From Brevundimonas bacteroides DSM 4726 (lineage in GTDB: Bacteria > Pseudomonadota > Alphaproteobacteria > Caulobacterales > Caulobacteraceae): DNA of 64,000 nucleotides. Positions 25,434 through 34,278 of the stretch are shown here, piece after piece (position 1 is the stretch's first letter; the number at the start of each line of letters is the position of its first letter). The stretch is taken from assembly GCF_000701445.1 (NCBI RefSeq), contig NZ_JNIX01000013.1:62001-126000 (forward strand), given 5' to 3'. Made by a program: the position numbers and the translations under genes. The notes below the pieces were generated by a model that searched no databases, had not been told where the DNA came from, and was given only the letters and a program-made list of their open reading frames with translations.

Positions 25434-26093
25434 TCAGGGCGCTCTGGAGATGAGGGTCTCCAGTACCGTGGTCGCAGACCTGTACAGAGCGTAGGCGTCG
25501 CTCGCCTCCCGGCAAGTCTGAAAGCGCGAGAAGGGGAGGGTCCGGTTGAGATGATCCAGAACCGCCCGCGCCCGGTCTGCCGTTAGCCAGTCCGGAGGCG
25601 TGCTCGAATCCAGAGTTGAGACATGAGTGGCCACCCGAAGCGCATGGCGTTCCTCTGTTCCTCCGATGCAATCGGCCGTGAGGGCGTCAAACGGTGTTTC
25701 AGGCGCATCGGCCCCAAACATCAGGATCGGAATGTCATGGATCGCCGAGGCCGGGCGCCCAGCGTTGATGAAATCAACGCTGGCATACGCGTCGCCCAAA
25801 CCGGGTGCGGAGGCCATCACGCTCGTCGTATCGCGGAAAACGCCACCGATCGGATAGGCGAGGATGATTCGCCCCTGCGTACTCCCCTCGAGGGCAAATC
25901 GCCCGTCCGCGCCGGTGATGACCGAGGCTGGCGCATCGAACCGGGGATATCGCACCTGTGCGCCCTCGACCGGACGTCCGGTCCGCGCATCGATCACGAC
26001 GCCGCCCGCGTCTGGAGCAAGAACCTGGTCTCTATGGGTAATGCAGGCCGCCAGACCCAGGCAGAGCAGGACCGCTGTCGTCAGCCTCGCCAT
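25434..26093 (-). CDS. carboxypeptidase-regulatory-like (CNA-B-like) domain lipoprotein
   Basis: A 219-residue lipoprotein: MARLTTAVLLCLGLAACITH contains lipobox LAAC with Cys17. The following VVIDARTGRPVEGAQVRYP and SVITGADGRFALEG match the beta-sandwich repeat called carboxypeptidase-regulatory-like. The rest is a less ordered domain with two Cys that I do not recognise. It is the first gene of a minus-strand cluster with the membrane LuxR and DUF4199 genes. A function in the outer membrane or periplasm is inferred from the lipobox only. Confidence 0.72.
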   Translation of the reverse strand: MARLTTAVLLCLGLAACITHRDQVLAPDAGGVVIDARTGRPVEGAQVRYPRFDAPASVITGADGRFALEGSTQGRIILAYPIGGVFRDTTSVMASAPGLGDAYASVDFINAGRPASAIHDIPILMFGADAPETPFDALTADCIGGTEERHALRVATHVSTLDSSTPPDWLTADRARAVLDHLNRTLPFSRFQTCREASDAYALYRSATTVLETLISRAP

Positions 26094-26118
26094 CAGGTTC
26101 CGCACCCGCCCAACTCCC

Positions 26119-27093
26119 CTAATCCTTCGTCGGATCCGCTGCCTTGGGGTCACCATACGTCAGGGCGACGAAGACGTCTTCCAAGTCGGGGTCTTCGGTC
26201 GTGATGTCGGCGATGGTCACGCCCGCGGCGCGCACGGCCGCCAGCACCTGTTCCACCGAGGACTGGCCCTTGCAATAGGTCACGGCGAAGGCACCGTTCG
26301 CGCGCGGCGAGACCTCGAACCCGGTCAGGGTTGGCGGGGCGACGACCTCGCCCTCCGGCGTGACGATGACGTTGCGCGTATCCAGCCGCCGCAGCAGCCG
26401 GGGCGTCGGTTCGCAGGCCACGACCTCGCCCCGGTTCATGATGGCGATGGTGTCACACAGCTCCTGCGCCTCCTCCAGATAGTGGGTGGTCAGCAGGATC
26501 GTGACGCCTTCGGCGTTGATGCGCCGGACGTAGTCCCAGAGCTGGCGGCGCAGCTCGACGTCCACGCCGGCCGTGGGCTCGTCCAGGATCAACACAGGCG
26601 GATTGTGCACCAGGGCCTTGGCCACCATCAGGCGGCGCTTCATTCCGCCCGATAGGGCGCGCACATAGGCGTTGGCCTTGTCCGACAGGCCGAGCGCGGC
26701 CAGCAGCTCATCCGAACGCCGCTCGTTCGCCGGCACGCCATAGAAGCCCGCCTGCACCTCCAGCGCCTCGCGCGGGGTGAAGAAGACGTCGGCCACGATC
26801 TCCTGCGGCACGACGCCGAGTGCCGCGCGGGCGTCGCGAGGTCGCTCGTCGATGTCGCGGCCCCAGATGGCGGCGTGGCCTGCGGTCTTGTTCACCACGC
26901 CAGCCAGAATGTTGATCAGCGTCGACTTTCCCGCGCCGTTGGGGCCGAGCAGGCCGAACATGGAGCCGCGCGGAATGGCCAGGTCGACGCCTTTCAGCGC
27001 GACCTTGGGCGGTGCCTTCTTCGATCCCGCGTAGGTCTTCTCCAGCCCGCGCACCTCGATGGCGTTGACGGGCAGGGCTTCGGCTTCGGTCAT
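26119..27093 (-). CDS. ABC-2-type transporter ATP-binding protein, no permease adjacent
   Basis: A 324-residue ABC ATPase with Walker A GPNGAGKST, signature LSGGMKRR, Walker B VLILDEPTAGVD and the H-loop TTHYLEEA. The C-terminal ~90 residues form the extra domain usual in CcmA/NatA-type exporters. The substrate and partner are unknown because no permease gene lies next to it; it stands divergent from a zf-CHCC gene. The permease must be elsewhere, or this protein may be a non-transport ABC factor, though its sequence looks like the NodI/NatA type. Confidence 0.9.
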   Translation of the reverse strand: MTEAEALPVNAIEVRGLEKTYAGSKKAPPKVALKGVDLAIPRGSMFGLLGPNGAGKSTLINILAGVVNKTAGHAAIWGRDIDERPRDARAALGVVPQEIVADVFFTPREALEVQAGFYGVPANERRSDELLAALGLSDKANAYVRALSGGMKRRLMVAKALVHNPPVLILDEPTAGVDVELRRQLWDYVRRINAEGVTILLTTHYLEEAQELCDTIAIMNRGEVVACEPTPRLLRRLDTRNVIVTPEGEVVAPPTLTGFEVSPRANGAFAVTYCKGQSSVEQVLAAVRAAGVTIADITTEDPDLEDVFVALTYGDPKAADPTKD

Positions 27094-27186
27094 GCGGGCT
27101 TTCAGGCGGATCGGGGGCTTTCGGCGGCGCGCCGTGACGTCTAGTTATGCGCGCGCGACCCCTGCGCCAAGACCACGGACCCATCC

Positions 27187-27426
27187 ATGCCGCCCCGCCA
27201 TCCCGACGTGCTCGTTCCTCCGCCCGAAGAGGTCGTCGTGACGACCAAGCGCGTGGCCTGCGACGGCGGCGGCGGGGCGCTGGGTCATCCGCTCGTCTAC
27301 ATGGACATGGGCGAGGACGACTTCGTCGAGTGCGGCTACTGCGACCGGCGCTTCGTGCTGGCGGGCAAGGGCCGACCGGAGAATGAATACCACGACCCGG
27401 CGGCGCGGGCCCCGGAGGCGCACTAG
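27187..27426 (+). CDS. zf-CHCC zinc-finger domain protein
   Basis: A 79-residue protein with the zf-CHCC pattern: ACDGGGGALGHPLVYMDM supplies Cys and His, and VECGYCDRRFVL supplies the CxxC pair. It is homologous to the mitochondrial complex I subunit NDUFS6, and in alphaproteobacteria it is usually a small stand-alone protein. No nuo gene is present here. It converges on the YhiN-like gene with a 4-nt overlap of the two ends. Confidence 0.85.
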   Translation: MPPRHPDVLVPPPEEVVVTTKRVACDGGGGALGHPLVYMDMGEDDFVECGYCDRRFVLAGKGRPENEYHDPAARAPEAH

Positions 27427-28622
27427 ACGGCCTGCCCGGCCGCCCAGCCTGAACTCCACGCCCACTGGAAGTTATAGCCGCCCAGCCAGCCGGTGATGTC
27501 GACGACCTCGCCGATGAAGTAGAGGCCGGGCACAGCCTTGGCCGCCATGGTCCTCTGGTCCAGCTGATCCGTCGCGACGCCTCCCAGGGTGACCTCAGCG
27601 GTGCGATAGCCCTCCGATCCCACCGGCTTGACGGTCCAGGCGTTCACGGCGGATTCGAGCCGCGCCAGCACCTTGGCCTTGACCTCGGCGAGCTTGCCGG
27701 TCGCGCCTTCGCGGGCGGCCAGGGTCTCGGCCAGGCGGCGCGGGACGATCTCGGACAGGGCGGTGTGCACGGCCTGCTTGCCGCCGTTCTCGGCCTTTTT
27801 CACTTTCAGGCGCTCAAGAACCGGCACGCCCGGGGCCATCTGGACCGTGATCGGATCGCCCTCGCGCCAGTAGCTGCTGATCTGCAGGATCGCCGGGCCC
27901 GACAGGCCGCGATGGGTGAACAGCATGGCCTCCTCGAAGCGGGTCTTGCCGTGGCTGACGACCGCATCGACCGCCACCCCCGCCAGCGGCGTCGTCTGTT
28001 CCAGCAGGCCCTGCTCGAACGTCAGGGGCACCAGCGCGGGGCGGGTTTCCGTCACCGTCAGGCCGAAGTGGCGCGCGATGTCATAGCCCCAGCCCGTCGC
28101 GCCCATCTTGGGGATCGACTTGCCGCCCGAGGCGCAGACCAGAGAGGCGCAGGAGACCCCCGATTCGTCCGACAGGGTCAGTTCGAAACGGTCGCCGGAT
28201 CGGTCACAGGTCTCGACCGCCATGCCCAGCCGGAGCTCCGCGCCCGCCGCGCGCATGTCGTCGGTCAGCATACGGACGATCTGCTTGGCGCTGTCGTCAC
28301 AGAACAGCTGGCCTAGGGTCTTCTCATGCCACGCGATACCGGCCTTATCCACCCGGGCGATGAAGTCGGCGGGCGTATAGCGGCCCAGCGCCGAGGCTGC
28401 GAACCGGGGATTGGCCCCCAGGAACCGGTCGATCCGCCCGGCCTCCAGATTGGTGAAGTTGCAGCGTCCGCCGCCCGAGATGCGGATCTTCTCGCCGGGC
28501 GTGCGGGCGTGGTCGACGACGAGCACGCGCCGGCCCCGCCGTCCGGCCTCAATGGCGCACATCATCCCGGCCGCGCCCGCGCCGACGATGACGACGTCAT
28601 AGCTCTGGGGCCGTGGGCTCAC
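27423..28622 (-). CDS. YhiN/HI0933-family NAD(P)/FAD-dependent oxidoreductase
   Basis: A 399-residue flavoprotein with an N-terminal dinucleotide fold (VVIVGAGAAGMMCAIEAG) and the family hallmark GEKIRISGGGRCNFTN. The C-terminal motif LYFIGEVVDITGWLGGYNFQ contains the conserved asparagine-glutamine end that contacts FAD. The reaction is not established for this family. Its start overlaps the stop of the upstream epoxide-hydrolase gene by 4 nt, so both are likely in one transcript. Confidence 0.92.
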   Translation of the reverse strand: MSPRPQSYDVVIVGAGAAGMMCAIEAGRRGRRVLVVDHARTPGEKIRISGGGRCNFTNLEAGRIDRFLGANPRFAASALGRYTPADFIARVDKAGIAWHEKTLGQLFCDDSAKQIVRMLTDDMRAAGAELRLGMAVETCDRSGDRFELTLSDESGVSCASLVCASGGKSIPKMGATGWGYDIARHFGLTVTETRPALVPLTFEQGLLEQTTPLAGVAVDAVVSHGKTRFEEAMLFTHRGLSGPAILQISSYWREGDPITVQMAPGVPVLERLKVKKAENGGKQAVHTALSEIVPRRLAETLAAREGATGKLAEVKAKVLARLESAVNAWTVKPVGSEGYRTAEVTLGGVATDQLDQRTMAAKAVPGLYFIGEVVDITGWLGGYNFQWAWSSGWAAGQAV

Positions 28623-29599
28623 AGCGACCGCAGGAGGGCGATCAGGGCGGCGTTGACCTCATCGGGCCGCTCCTGTTGCAGCCAGTGCCCTGCCCCGGGT
28701 AGGACGGTCTGGCTACGCAAATCGGTCAGCCAGTCCTTCAACCCCGCCTCGTGCTGACCGGCATAGTGGCGAACGGGATCGCGCTCACCGACCATGAATA
28801 TCGATGGCTGCCTGATTTTCTTGCCTTGCAGGAAGACCGTCAGCGACCAGTTCAGATCCAGGCACCGATACCAGTCGATCGGGCCCTTGAACCCCGACGC
28901 CGTGAAGGCCGCCACATACTCCGCGAAGTGCGCCTCGCTCATCCAGGGCGGCAGGGTGGCGTCGTCGGGAACCTCGGACAGAAAGTCGTGGCCCGAAGCG
29001 ATGAAGCCCGTCGACTGTCGCTCGTCCGGCGTCGCGCCGTCGTAAGAGTAGAAGCCCTTTCTGAGCCCCGTCGCCACATCGGCCTCGAAGATGCTGTGGG
29101 CGTCCGGGGCCTGGAACTGGTTCATGTAGAGCTCGCCCCGGCCCAGCCGTTTCGAGATCGCGGCCATCGCGGGCGTCGGCGGGCCCGCAGCCCGGCGCGG
29201 CTGGAACGGCACCGACAGCCCCGCCACTGCCGTGAACACATCGGGCCGCATCAGGGCGCAGTGCCAGGCCACCGGCGCGCCCCAGTCGTGACCGACCACG
29301 ACGCAGGTCTGATGCCCCAACGCCCGCACCAGATCGACCATGTCGCCGACCAGATGCAGGATGGTGTGATCCTCTGTCCGCTCCGGCTTGTCGGTCCCGC
29401 CATAGCCCCGCATGTCCGGCGCGACGGCGCGGTATCCGGCTTCGGCCAACGCTGCGACCTGGGCGCGCCAGCTGATGCCAAGCTCCGGAAAGCCGTGAAC
29501 GAGCAGCACCAGCGGCCCGTCACCAGCTTCCAGCACTTGGTGGGTCAGACCGTCGGTCTGGACGCGGCGCGTCGTGAGTGCCTCGGCGATCGATGTCAT
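28619..29599 (-). CDS. alpha/beta hydrolase, epoxide-hydrolase type
   Basis: A 326-residue alpha/beta-hydrolase. The oxyanion motif HGFPELGISW, the nucleophile elbow VGHDWGAPVAW with Asp and the C-terminal GAGHWLQQERP with the catalytic His match soluble epoxide hydrolases, which open epoxides through a covalent ester. The lid includes two Tyr candidates. It lies directly downstream of tRNA-Arg on the same strand (about 60 nt). Confidence 0.9.
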   Translation of the reverse strand: MTSIAEALTTRRVQTDGLTHQVLEAGDGPLVLLVHGFPELGISWRAQVAALAEAGYRAVAPDMRGYGGTDKPERTEDHTILHLVGDMVDLVRALGHQTCVVVGHDWGAPVAWHCALMRPDVFTAVAGLSVPFQPRRAAGPPTPAMAAISKRLGRGELYMNQFQAPDAHSIFEADVATGLRKGFYSYDGATPDERQSTGFIASGHDFLSEVPDDATLPPWMSEAHFAEYVAAFTASGFKGPIDWYRCLDLNWSLTVFLQGKKIRQPSIFMVGERDPVRHYAGQHEAGLKDWLTDLRSQTVLPGAGHWLQQERPDEVNAALIALLRSL

Positions 29600-29661
29600 G
29601 AAAGGTCTCCCCGAGCAGTGAGCCTGCGCATGGTCCCGACGTTCTTTCTGGGGAATGTGAA

Positions 29662-29738
29662 TGGCGCACCCGACACGATTCGAACGTGTGACCTTTGCCT
29701 TCGGAGGGCAACGCTCTATCCAGCTGAGCTACGGGTGC
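29662..29738 (-). tRNA. tRNA-Arg (anticodon CCG)
   Basis: On the minus strand the acceptor GCACCCG pairs with CGGGTGC, the anticodon loop is CTCCGAA (anticodon CCG, reading CGG), the T-arm holds TTCGAAT, and the discriminator G plus CCA are encoded. The 77-nt length is normal. Confidence 0.97.
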
Positions 29739-29922
29739 GTCTGGCGCGGCCGCTCGCGGCGACCGGACGAAGGGCCTTACAGCAGCCCGGCGCGGCTCTC
29801 AATCCCGAATGCGCTCTGGACGCCCGGGCGCCGTCGCAACCGTCGCAGGCTGGATGATTTGTAAGGTTTCGCGGGGCACGCCGTCGGCTAGCTTCGGCCG
29901 GGCTGTTGAAGGGGAGACGCGG

Positions 29923-31209
29923 ATGCGCGCGCTGGTTCTTGGATTTCTGTTGCTGTTGGGGGCGTGCGCGACCTCGCCCGCCACGCGACCTGACCCATCC
30001 GGCGACACTCTGGACGCCGTCGCCCGTGACTACGTCGCCCTGATCCTGGAGATCGGCGAGCGCGAGCCGGGCTATGTCGACGCCTACTATGGGCCGCCCG
30101 AGTGGGCCGAGGCGGCCAGAGCGAACCCGCGCGATGTTCCCGCCCTGATCCAAGGCGCGGCCTCCCTGACCGAGCGGCTGAACGCCCTGTCCGTCGCTGG
30201 GGCCGAACCGGCTGTGACCCAGCGCAAGGCCTATCTTCTGGCCCATGTCTCGGCCGCAGCGGCGCGTCTGCGCATGGTCGGCGGCGAGCGGATGAGATTC
30301 GCCGACGAGGCCGAGGCCCTGTTCGGCGTCCGGCCCGAGCTGCGGCCCCTGTCGGACTTCGATCCCATCCTGGCCGAAATCGATCGTCTGGTGCCCGGCG
30401 AGGGCGAGCTTTCGGCCCGGGTTGCCGCCTTTCGGGGCGGCTTCCAGATTCCGACGGACCGGCTGCAGGCCGTGTTCGACGCCTCGATCGCGGAATGCCG
30501 TGCGCGCACGATCCGTCACATCGACCTTCCAGCCAACGAGCGGTTCACTCTGGCCTTCGTCACCGACAAGCCGTGGTCGGGCTACAACTACTATCTCGGC
30601 GGCGCCGCCAGCCGGATCGAGATCAACACCGATCAGCCCATTTTCACTGACCGCGCAATCGATCTGGGCTGCCACGAGGCCTATCCGGGCCACCACGTCT
30701 ACAACGCCCTGCTGGAACAGACCTTCGTCGTCGAGCGCGGCTGGGTCGAGATGAGCGTCTATCCGCTTTACTCGCCCATGTCCTTCGTGGCCGAGGGCAG
30801 CGCCAACTACGGCATCGACCTGGCGTTTCCGGGGGACGAAGCCGCGCGGTTCGAGCGCGAGACCCTGTTGCCCTTGGCGGGGCTGACGGGCGCGCCGGTC
30901 CAGCAGAAGGCCGAGCTCAATGTCCTGGTCCGGCGTCTGGCGCGCGCCGAATACACCATCGCCGACGACTATCTGGCCGGCCGTATCGACCGCGCCGAAG
31001 CGACCCGGCTGCTGTCCCGCTACATGCTGACGACGCCCGAGCGCGCGGCCCAGCGCGTGCGCTTCATCGACACCTATCGCAGCTACATCATCAACTATGG
31101 CCTCGGCCGCGACGTGGTCCAGGCCTGGGTCGAGCGGCAAGAGCCGGACCATTGGCGGGGCATGGAGACCCTGCTGGCCAGCCAGATGTTGCCGGTCGAC
31201 CTGCTCTAG
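29923..31209 (+). CDS. DUF885-family putative metallopeptidase lipoprotein
   Basis: A 428-residue DUF885 protein. The signal MRALVLGFLLLLGACATS contains lipobox LGAC. The central motif CHEAYPGHH (His251, Glu252, His257/258) is an HE...GHH zinc site that is conserved in this family, which resembles gluzincin peptidases; the distal EGSANYGID would carry the third ligand. Aminopeptidase activity has been proposed for the family but the substrate here is unknown. A good Shine-Dalgarno (AAGGGGAG) lies just upstream of the chosen ATG. Confidence 0.85.
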   Translation: MRALVLGFLLLLGACATSPATRPDPSGDTLDAVARDYVALILEIGEREPGYVDAYYGPPEWAEAARANPRDVPALIQGAASLTERLNALSVAGAEPAVTQRKAYLLAHVSAAAARLRMVGGERMRFADEAEALFGVRPELRPLSDFDPILAEIDRLVPGEGELSARVAAFRGGFQIPTDRLQAVFDASIAECRARTIRHIDLPANERFTLAFVTDKPWSGYNYYLGGAASRIEINTDQPIFTDRAIDLGCHEAYPGHHVYNALLEQTFVVERGWVEMSVYPLYSPMSFVAEGSANYGIDLAFPGDEAARFERETLLPLAGLTGAPVQQKAELNVLVRRLARAEYTIADDYLAGRIDRAEATRLLSRYMLTTPERAAQRVRFIDTYRSYIINYGLGRDVVQAWVERQEPDHWRGMETLLASQMLPVDLL

Positions 31210-31256
31210 GCTCGCCGCCCCGCGCAACGGTCGCAAAGCTGCGCTAAGGCTGGGGC

Positions 31257-32015
31257 ATGGATACGCTTGACGATCGCTGGACCCGCCTGTCCGCCCATGC
31301 CGCCTGGATCGGGCCTGAGGATGACCGGCCGAGGCCGACGGCCCTGCTGTTCCACGGATGCGGCGGGCTGCGCGGCCATCTGCCCCGGTACGCGGCGGCG
31401 GCGAAAGCCAAGGGCTGGCGGGCGGTGATCGTCGATTCCTATGCGCCAAGGGGCTGGAGCCGCCAGTTCGCCATGGCGACCGTCTGCACCGGCCTGTTGC
31501 TGCGCGGCTGGGAGCGAGCCGGTGACATCCTGGCGACGATCCACGGTGTGTCACAGCGGCCGGACGTCGATCCGGCCGCCCTGCTACTGGCGGGCTGGAG
31601 CCACGGCGGCTGGGGCATCATGGAGGCCATGAGCGCGAATCGCGACCGGATCGGCGCGTTAGGGGTGACCGACGCAGAGAATGTGTCCCTGGAAGGCGTG
31701 AAGGCGACCTATCTGGCCTACCCCTACGTCGGTGTCGCGGCGCTGAACCGCATGCGGCCCTGGCGGCATTGTCCGAGGACGCTGGCCGTGGTGGCGGCGA
31801 AGGATCACCTGACCACTGTCCGCAATGCTCGGCGCATCCACGACATGGTTCGGAACTGTGGCGCGGACGTCGAGACCTGGATCGCTGACGGGACCCACAG
31901 CTTCGACGAGCCGATGACGGCGCCGCCCATGCGCTACGACCCGACCCTGTCGGACGAGGCGATCCGACGCTTCTCGGCCCTGCTGGAGGACACGGCGGTC
32001 GCGCCGCCAGTCTGA
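31257..32015 (+). CDS. dienelactone-hydrolase-like alpha/beta hydrolase
   Basis: A 252-residue hydrolase with the strand and oxyanion motif LLFHGCGGLRGHL, a nucleophile elbow GWSHGGWG, the Asp loop AAKDHLTT and the His in DGTHSFDEP. This set matches the dienelactone-hydrolase branch but has Ser rather than Cys as nucleophile. The substrate is unknown. It follows the DUF885 gene by 47 nt and may be co-transcribed. Confidence 0.8.
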   Translation: MDTLDDRWTRLSAHAAWIGPEDDRPRPTALLFHGCGGLRGHLPRYAAAAKAKGWRAVIVDSYAPRGWSRQFAMATVCTGLLLRGWERAGDILATIHGVSQRPDVDPAALLLAGWSHGGWGIMEAMSANRDRIGALGVTDAENVSLEGVKATYLAYPYVGVAALNRMRPWRHCPRTLAVVAAKDHLTTVRNARRIHDMVRNCGADVETWIADGTHSFDEPMTAPPMRYDPTLSDEAIRRFSALLEDTAVAPPV

Positions 32016-32018
32016 GGG

Positions 32019-32477
32019 TCAGGCGGGCTCGACCCGGACTTCGGCGCGGATGGAGTTGGCGATATAGCAGAGGCGATGGGACTGGTGGTGCAGGTCCTCC
32101 AGCCTCGCCGCATCCGGGACCTGGCCTGACCAGTCGATGGCAGGGCGGAGCACCACCTCGGTGATCGACATCCGGCCCCGGTCGTCGCGCGCCAGGGTGG
32201 CCGTGGCCGCGTCGCGGTAGCGGTCGACGACGAACCCCATCTTTGCCGCCAGCGCCAGGAAAAACAGCATGTGGCAGCTGGACAGGGCGGCGACCAGGGC
32301 CTCCTCCGGATCGACGGCGGCCGGGTCCGACATCGGGACGGCCACGCTGGTCGGGGCCGACGAGCCACGCACCACCGCCCCGCCATCGAAGCGCCAGTCG
32401 TGGGCGCGGGAATAGGCGTGGTCGGTGAAGGGCTGATCGCCTCGAACCCATTCGACGACGGCGGTGTGTTCGCTCAT
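32019..32477 (-). CDS. OsmC/Ohr-family protein
   Basis: A 152-residue OsmC-fold protein with the two redox Cys of the family: one in EALVAALSSCHMLFF and the other in HRLCYIANSI. Such proteins reduce organic hydroperoxides as homodimers in the cytosol. The N-terminal VVRGSSAPTSV segment matches the YhfA/OsmC group more than Ohr. It converges on the hydrolase gene with a 3-nt gap and lies 13 nt downstream of the GNAT gene. Confidence 0.9.
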   Translation of the reverse strand: MSEHTAVVEWVRGDQPFTDHAYSRAHDWRFDGGAVVRGSSAPTSVAVPMSDPAAVDPEEALVAALSSCHMLFFLALAAKMGFVVDRYRDAATATLARDDRGRMSITEVVLRPAIDWSGQVPDAARLEDLHHQSHRLCYIANSIRAEVRVEPA

Positions 32478-32490
32478 GGCGGCGCTCCGG

Positions 32491-33177
32491 TCAGGCCAGG
32501 ACGGTGTAGATCACCCGCGCCCGCGTGCGAAAGCCGAGGCTCTCGTACAGGGCGATGGTCGCGTCGTGGGCGGCGTAGGCATGAAGGAAGGCCTTGTCGC
32601 CTTCTGCAAGGATCCCGGCCACGACGCGCCGCGACAGGGCGGTGGCGAGGCCGTGGCCGCGAAAGTCAGGATGGGTGCAGACGCCGGACAGTTCGGTGTG
32701 GCCCTCGACCCGCAGGCGACGCCCGGCCATGGCCGCGAGACGGCCGTCACGCTTCACGCCGATGAAGCCGCCCAGCCGATGGGTGCGGCTGCGGAACGGG
32801 CCAGGCCTGGTAAGTGTCGCCAGCGCCAGCATCTCGGCCGCATCGACGTCACCGAGATCGATGACCTCCAGACCATCTTCGATCCGGGGCGTCAGGGCCT
32901 CGCAGACCATCTGGACGCAAGGGCTGCGGCTGATCACCTCGATGTCCTGAGGCAGGGCGTTCGCCATCGGGCCGTCTTCGCGCTCGACGAGACCCGCTCC
33001 GGGATGGGCGCGGCACAGGTCTGTGAGAGCGGCGAGGCTAGCGGGCGAAGCATCTGCTGCGGCGGCGAAGACCCCCACCTCGGGATCGATCCGCACGGCG
33101 CGCGCATCGCCGAGCGCCACGGATGACAGTCGACCGGTCAGCGCGTTCCAGAGGGGGCGGTCGAGGGGATGGCTCAT
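32491..33177 (-). CDS. GNAT-family N-acetyltransferase
   Basis: A 228-residue GNAT protein. The acetyl-CoA-binding motif A is CTHPDFRGHGLATALSRRVV, and the C-terminal KAFLHAYAAHDATIALYESL supplies motif B with the Tyr that usually acts as general acid. The N-terminal ~90 residues are longer than a minimal GNAT domain. The acceptor is unknown. It is followed 13 nt later by the OsmC gene on the same strand, so the two likely form a transcript. Confidence 0.88.
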   Translation of the reverse strand: MSHPLDRPLWNALTGRLSSVALGDARAVRIDPEVGVFAAAADASPASLAALTDLCRAHPGAGLVEREDGPMANALPQDIEVISRSPCVQMVCEALTPRIEDGLEVIDLGDVDAAEMLALATLTRPGPFRSRTHRLGGFIGVKRDGRLAAMAGRRLRVEGHTELSGVCTHPDFRGHGLATALSRRVVAGILAEGDKAFLHAYAAHDATIALYESLGFRTRARVIYTVLA

Positions 33178-33246
33178 GTGCCGTTCCCTAGGCTGGCTCG
33201 CCCACGCGGTGAAGTCCCGGTCCCGAGCCGGGCCCGGAACCCGCGA

Positions 33247-34278
33247 TCAGCCTCGCCAGAAGCCGACGATCTTCTTGACCTCGTCCACCACCGGATCGGC
33301 GATGGCGGCGGCGCGCTCGGCCCCGTCCTTCAGGACGCGGTCGATCTCTGCGGGGTCGTCCATCAGCCGGCGCATCTCGGCGGTGACAGGAGCCAGCGCC
33401 GAGACGGCGAGGTCGGCCAGCGCGGGCTTGAAGGCGCCGAAGCCCTGGCCGCCGAACTGTGCGATGACCTGTTCGCGCGTCTGGTCCGAGAGGGCGGCGT
33501 AGATCGCCACCAGGTTCCGCGCCTCCGGCCGATCGGCGAGGCCGTCTGCGGTTTCCGGCAGGGGCTCGGGGTCGGTTTTGGCCTTGCGGATCTTGGCGGC
33601 GATGGCGTCGGCGTCGTCGGTCAGGTTGATGCGGCTCTGGTCCGAGGGATCGGACTTGGACATCTTGGCCGAGCCGTCCCGCAAGGACATCACCCGCGTC
33701 GCCGGGCCCTGGATGACCGGCTCGGGCAGGGGGAAGAAGCAGGGGACGCCGAAGTCGGTGTTGAACTTGGCGGCGATGTCGCGGGTCAGCTCCAAGTGCT
33801 GCTTCTGGTCCTCGCCGACCGGCACCTCGGTCGCCTTGTAGAGCAGGATGTCGGCGGCCTGGAGCACGGGGTAGGTGTAGAGGCCGACCGAGGCGCGCTC
33901 CTTGTGCTTGCCCGACTTCTCCTTGAACTGGGTCATGCGGTCGAGCCAGCCGAGGCGGGCGACGCAGTTCAGGATCCAGGCCAGCTCCGAATGGGCGCTT
34001 ACGGCCGATTGCGGAAAGATGGTCGAACGGGCGGGGTCGAGGCCCGAGGCGATGTAGGCTGCGGCGATCTCTCGCGTCTGGGCGGTCAGGACGGCGGGGT
34101 CCTGCCACACCGTGATGGCGTGCAGGTCGGCGACGAAGACGAAGGTCGGGGCCGCGTCCTGGAGCGCGACGAAACGTTTCAGCGCGCCGAGGTAGTTCCC
34201 CAGATGCAGCGCGCCCGACGCCTGGATGCCGGAGAGGATGCGGCGGGGGCCGGCGTATGCGGGTGCGTCGTCAGTCAT
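33247..34278 (-). CDS. trpS: tryptophanyl-tRNA synthetase
   Basis: A 343-residue class I synthetase that charges tRNA-Trp. The ATP-binding HIGH-type motif is [12 protein letters not shown], and the KMSKS loop reads [10 protein letters not shown]. The tryptophan pocket and dimer sequences ([20 protein letters not shown]) are also recognisable. Its ATG shares one base with the murJ stop codon (ATGA arrangement), so both are in one operon, a linkage I recall from other alphaproteobacteria. Confidence 0.97.
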   Translation of the reverse strand: MTDDAPAYAGPRRILSGIQASGALHLGNYLGALKRFVALQDAAPTFVFVADLHAITVWQDPAVLTAQTREIAAAYIASGLDPARSTIFPQSAVSAHSELAWILNCVARLGWLDRMTQFKEKSGKHKERASVGLYTYPVLQAADILLYKATEVPVGEDQKQHLELTRDIAAKFNTDFGVPCFFPLPEPVIQGPATRVMSLRDGSAKMSKSDPSDQSRINLTDDADAIAAKIRKAKTDPEPLPETADGLADRPEARNLVAIYAALSDQTREQVIAQFGGQGFGAFKPALADLAVSALAPVTAEMRRLMDDPAEIDRVLKDGAERAAAIADPVVDEVKKIVGFWRG

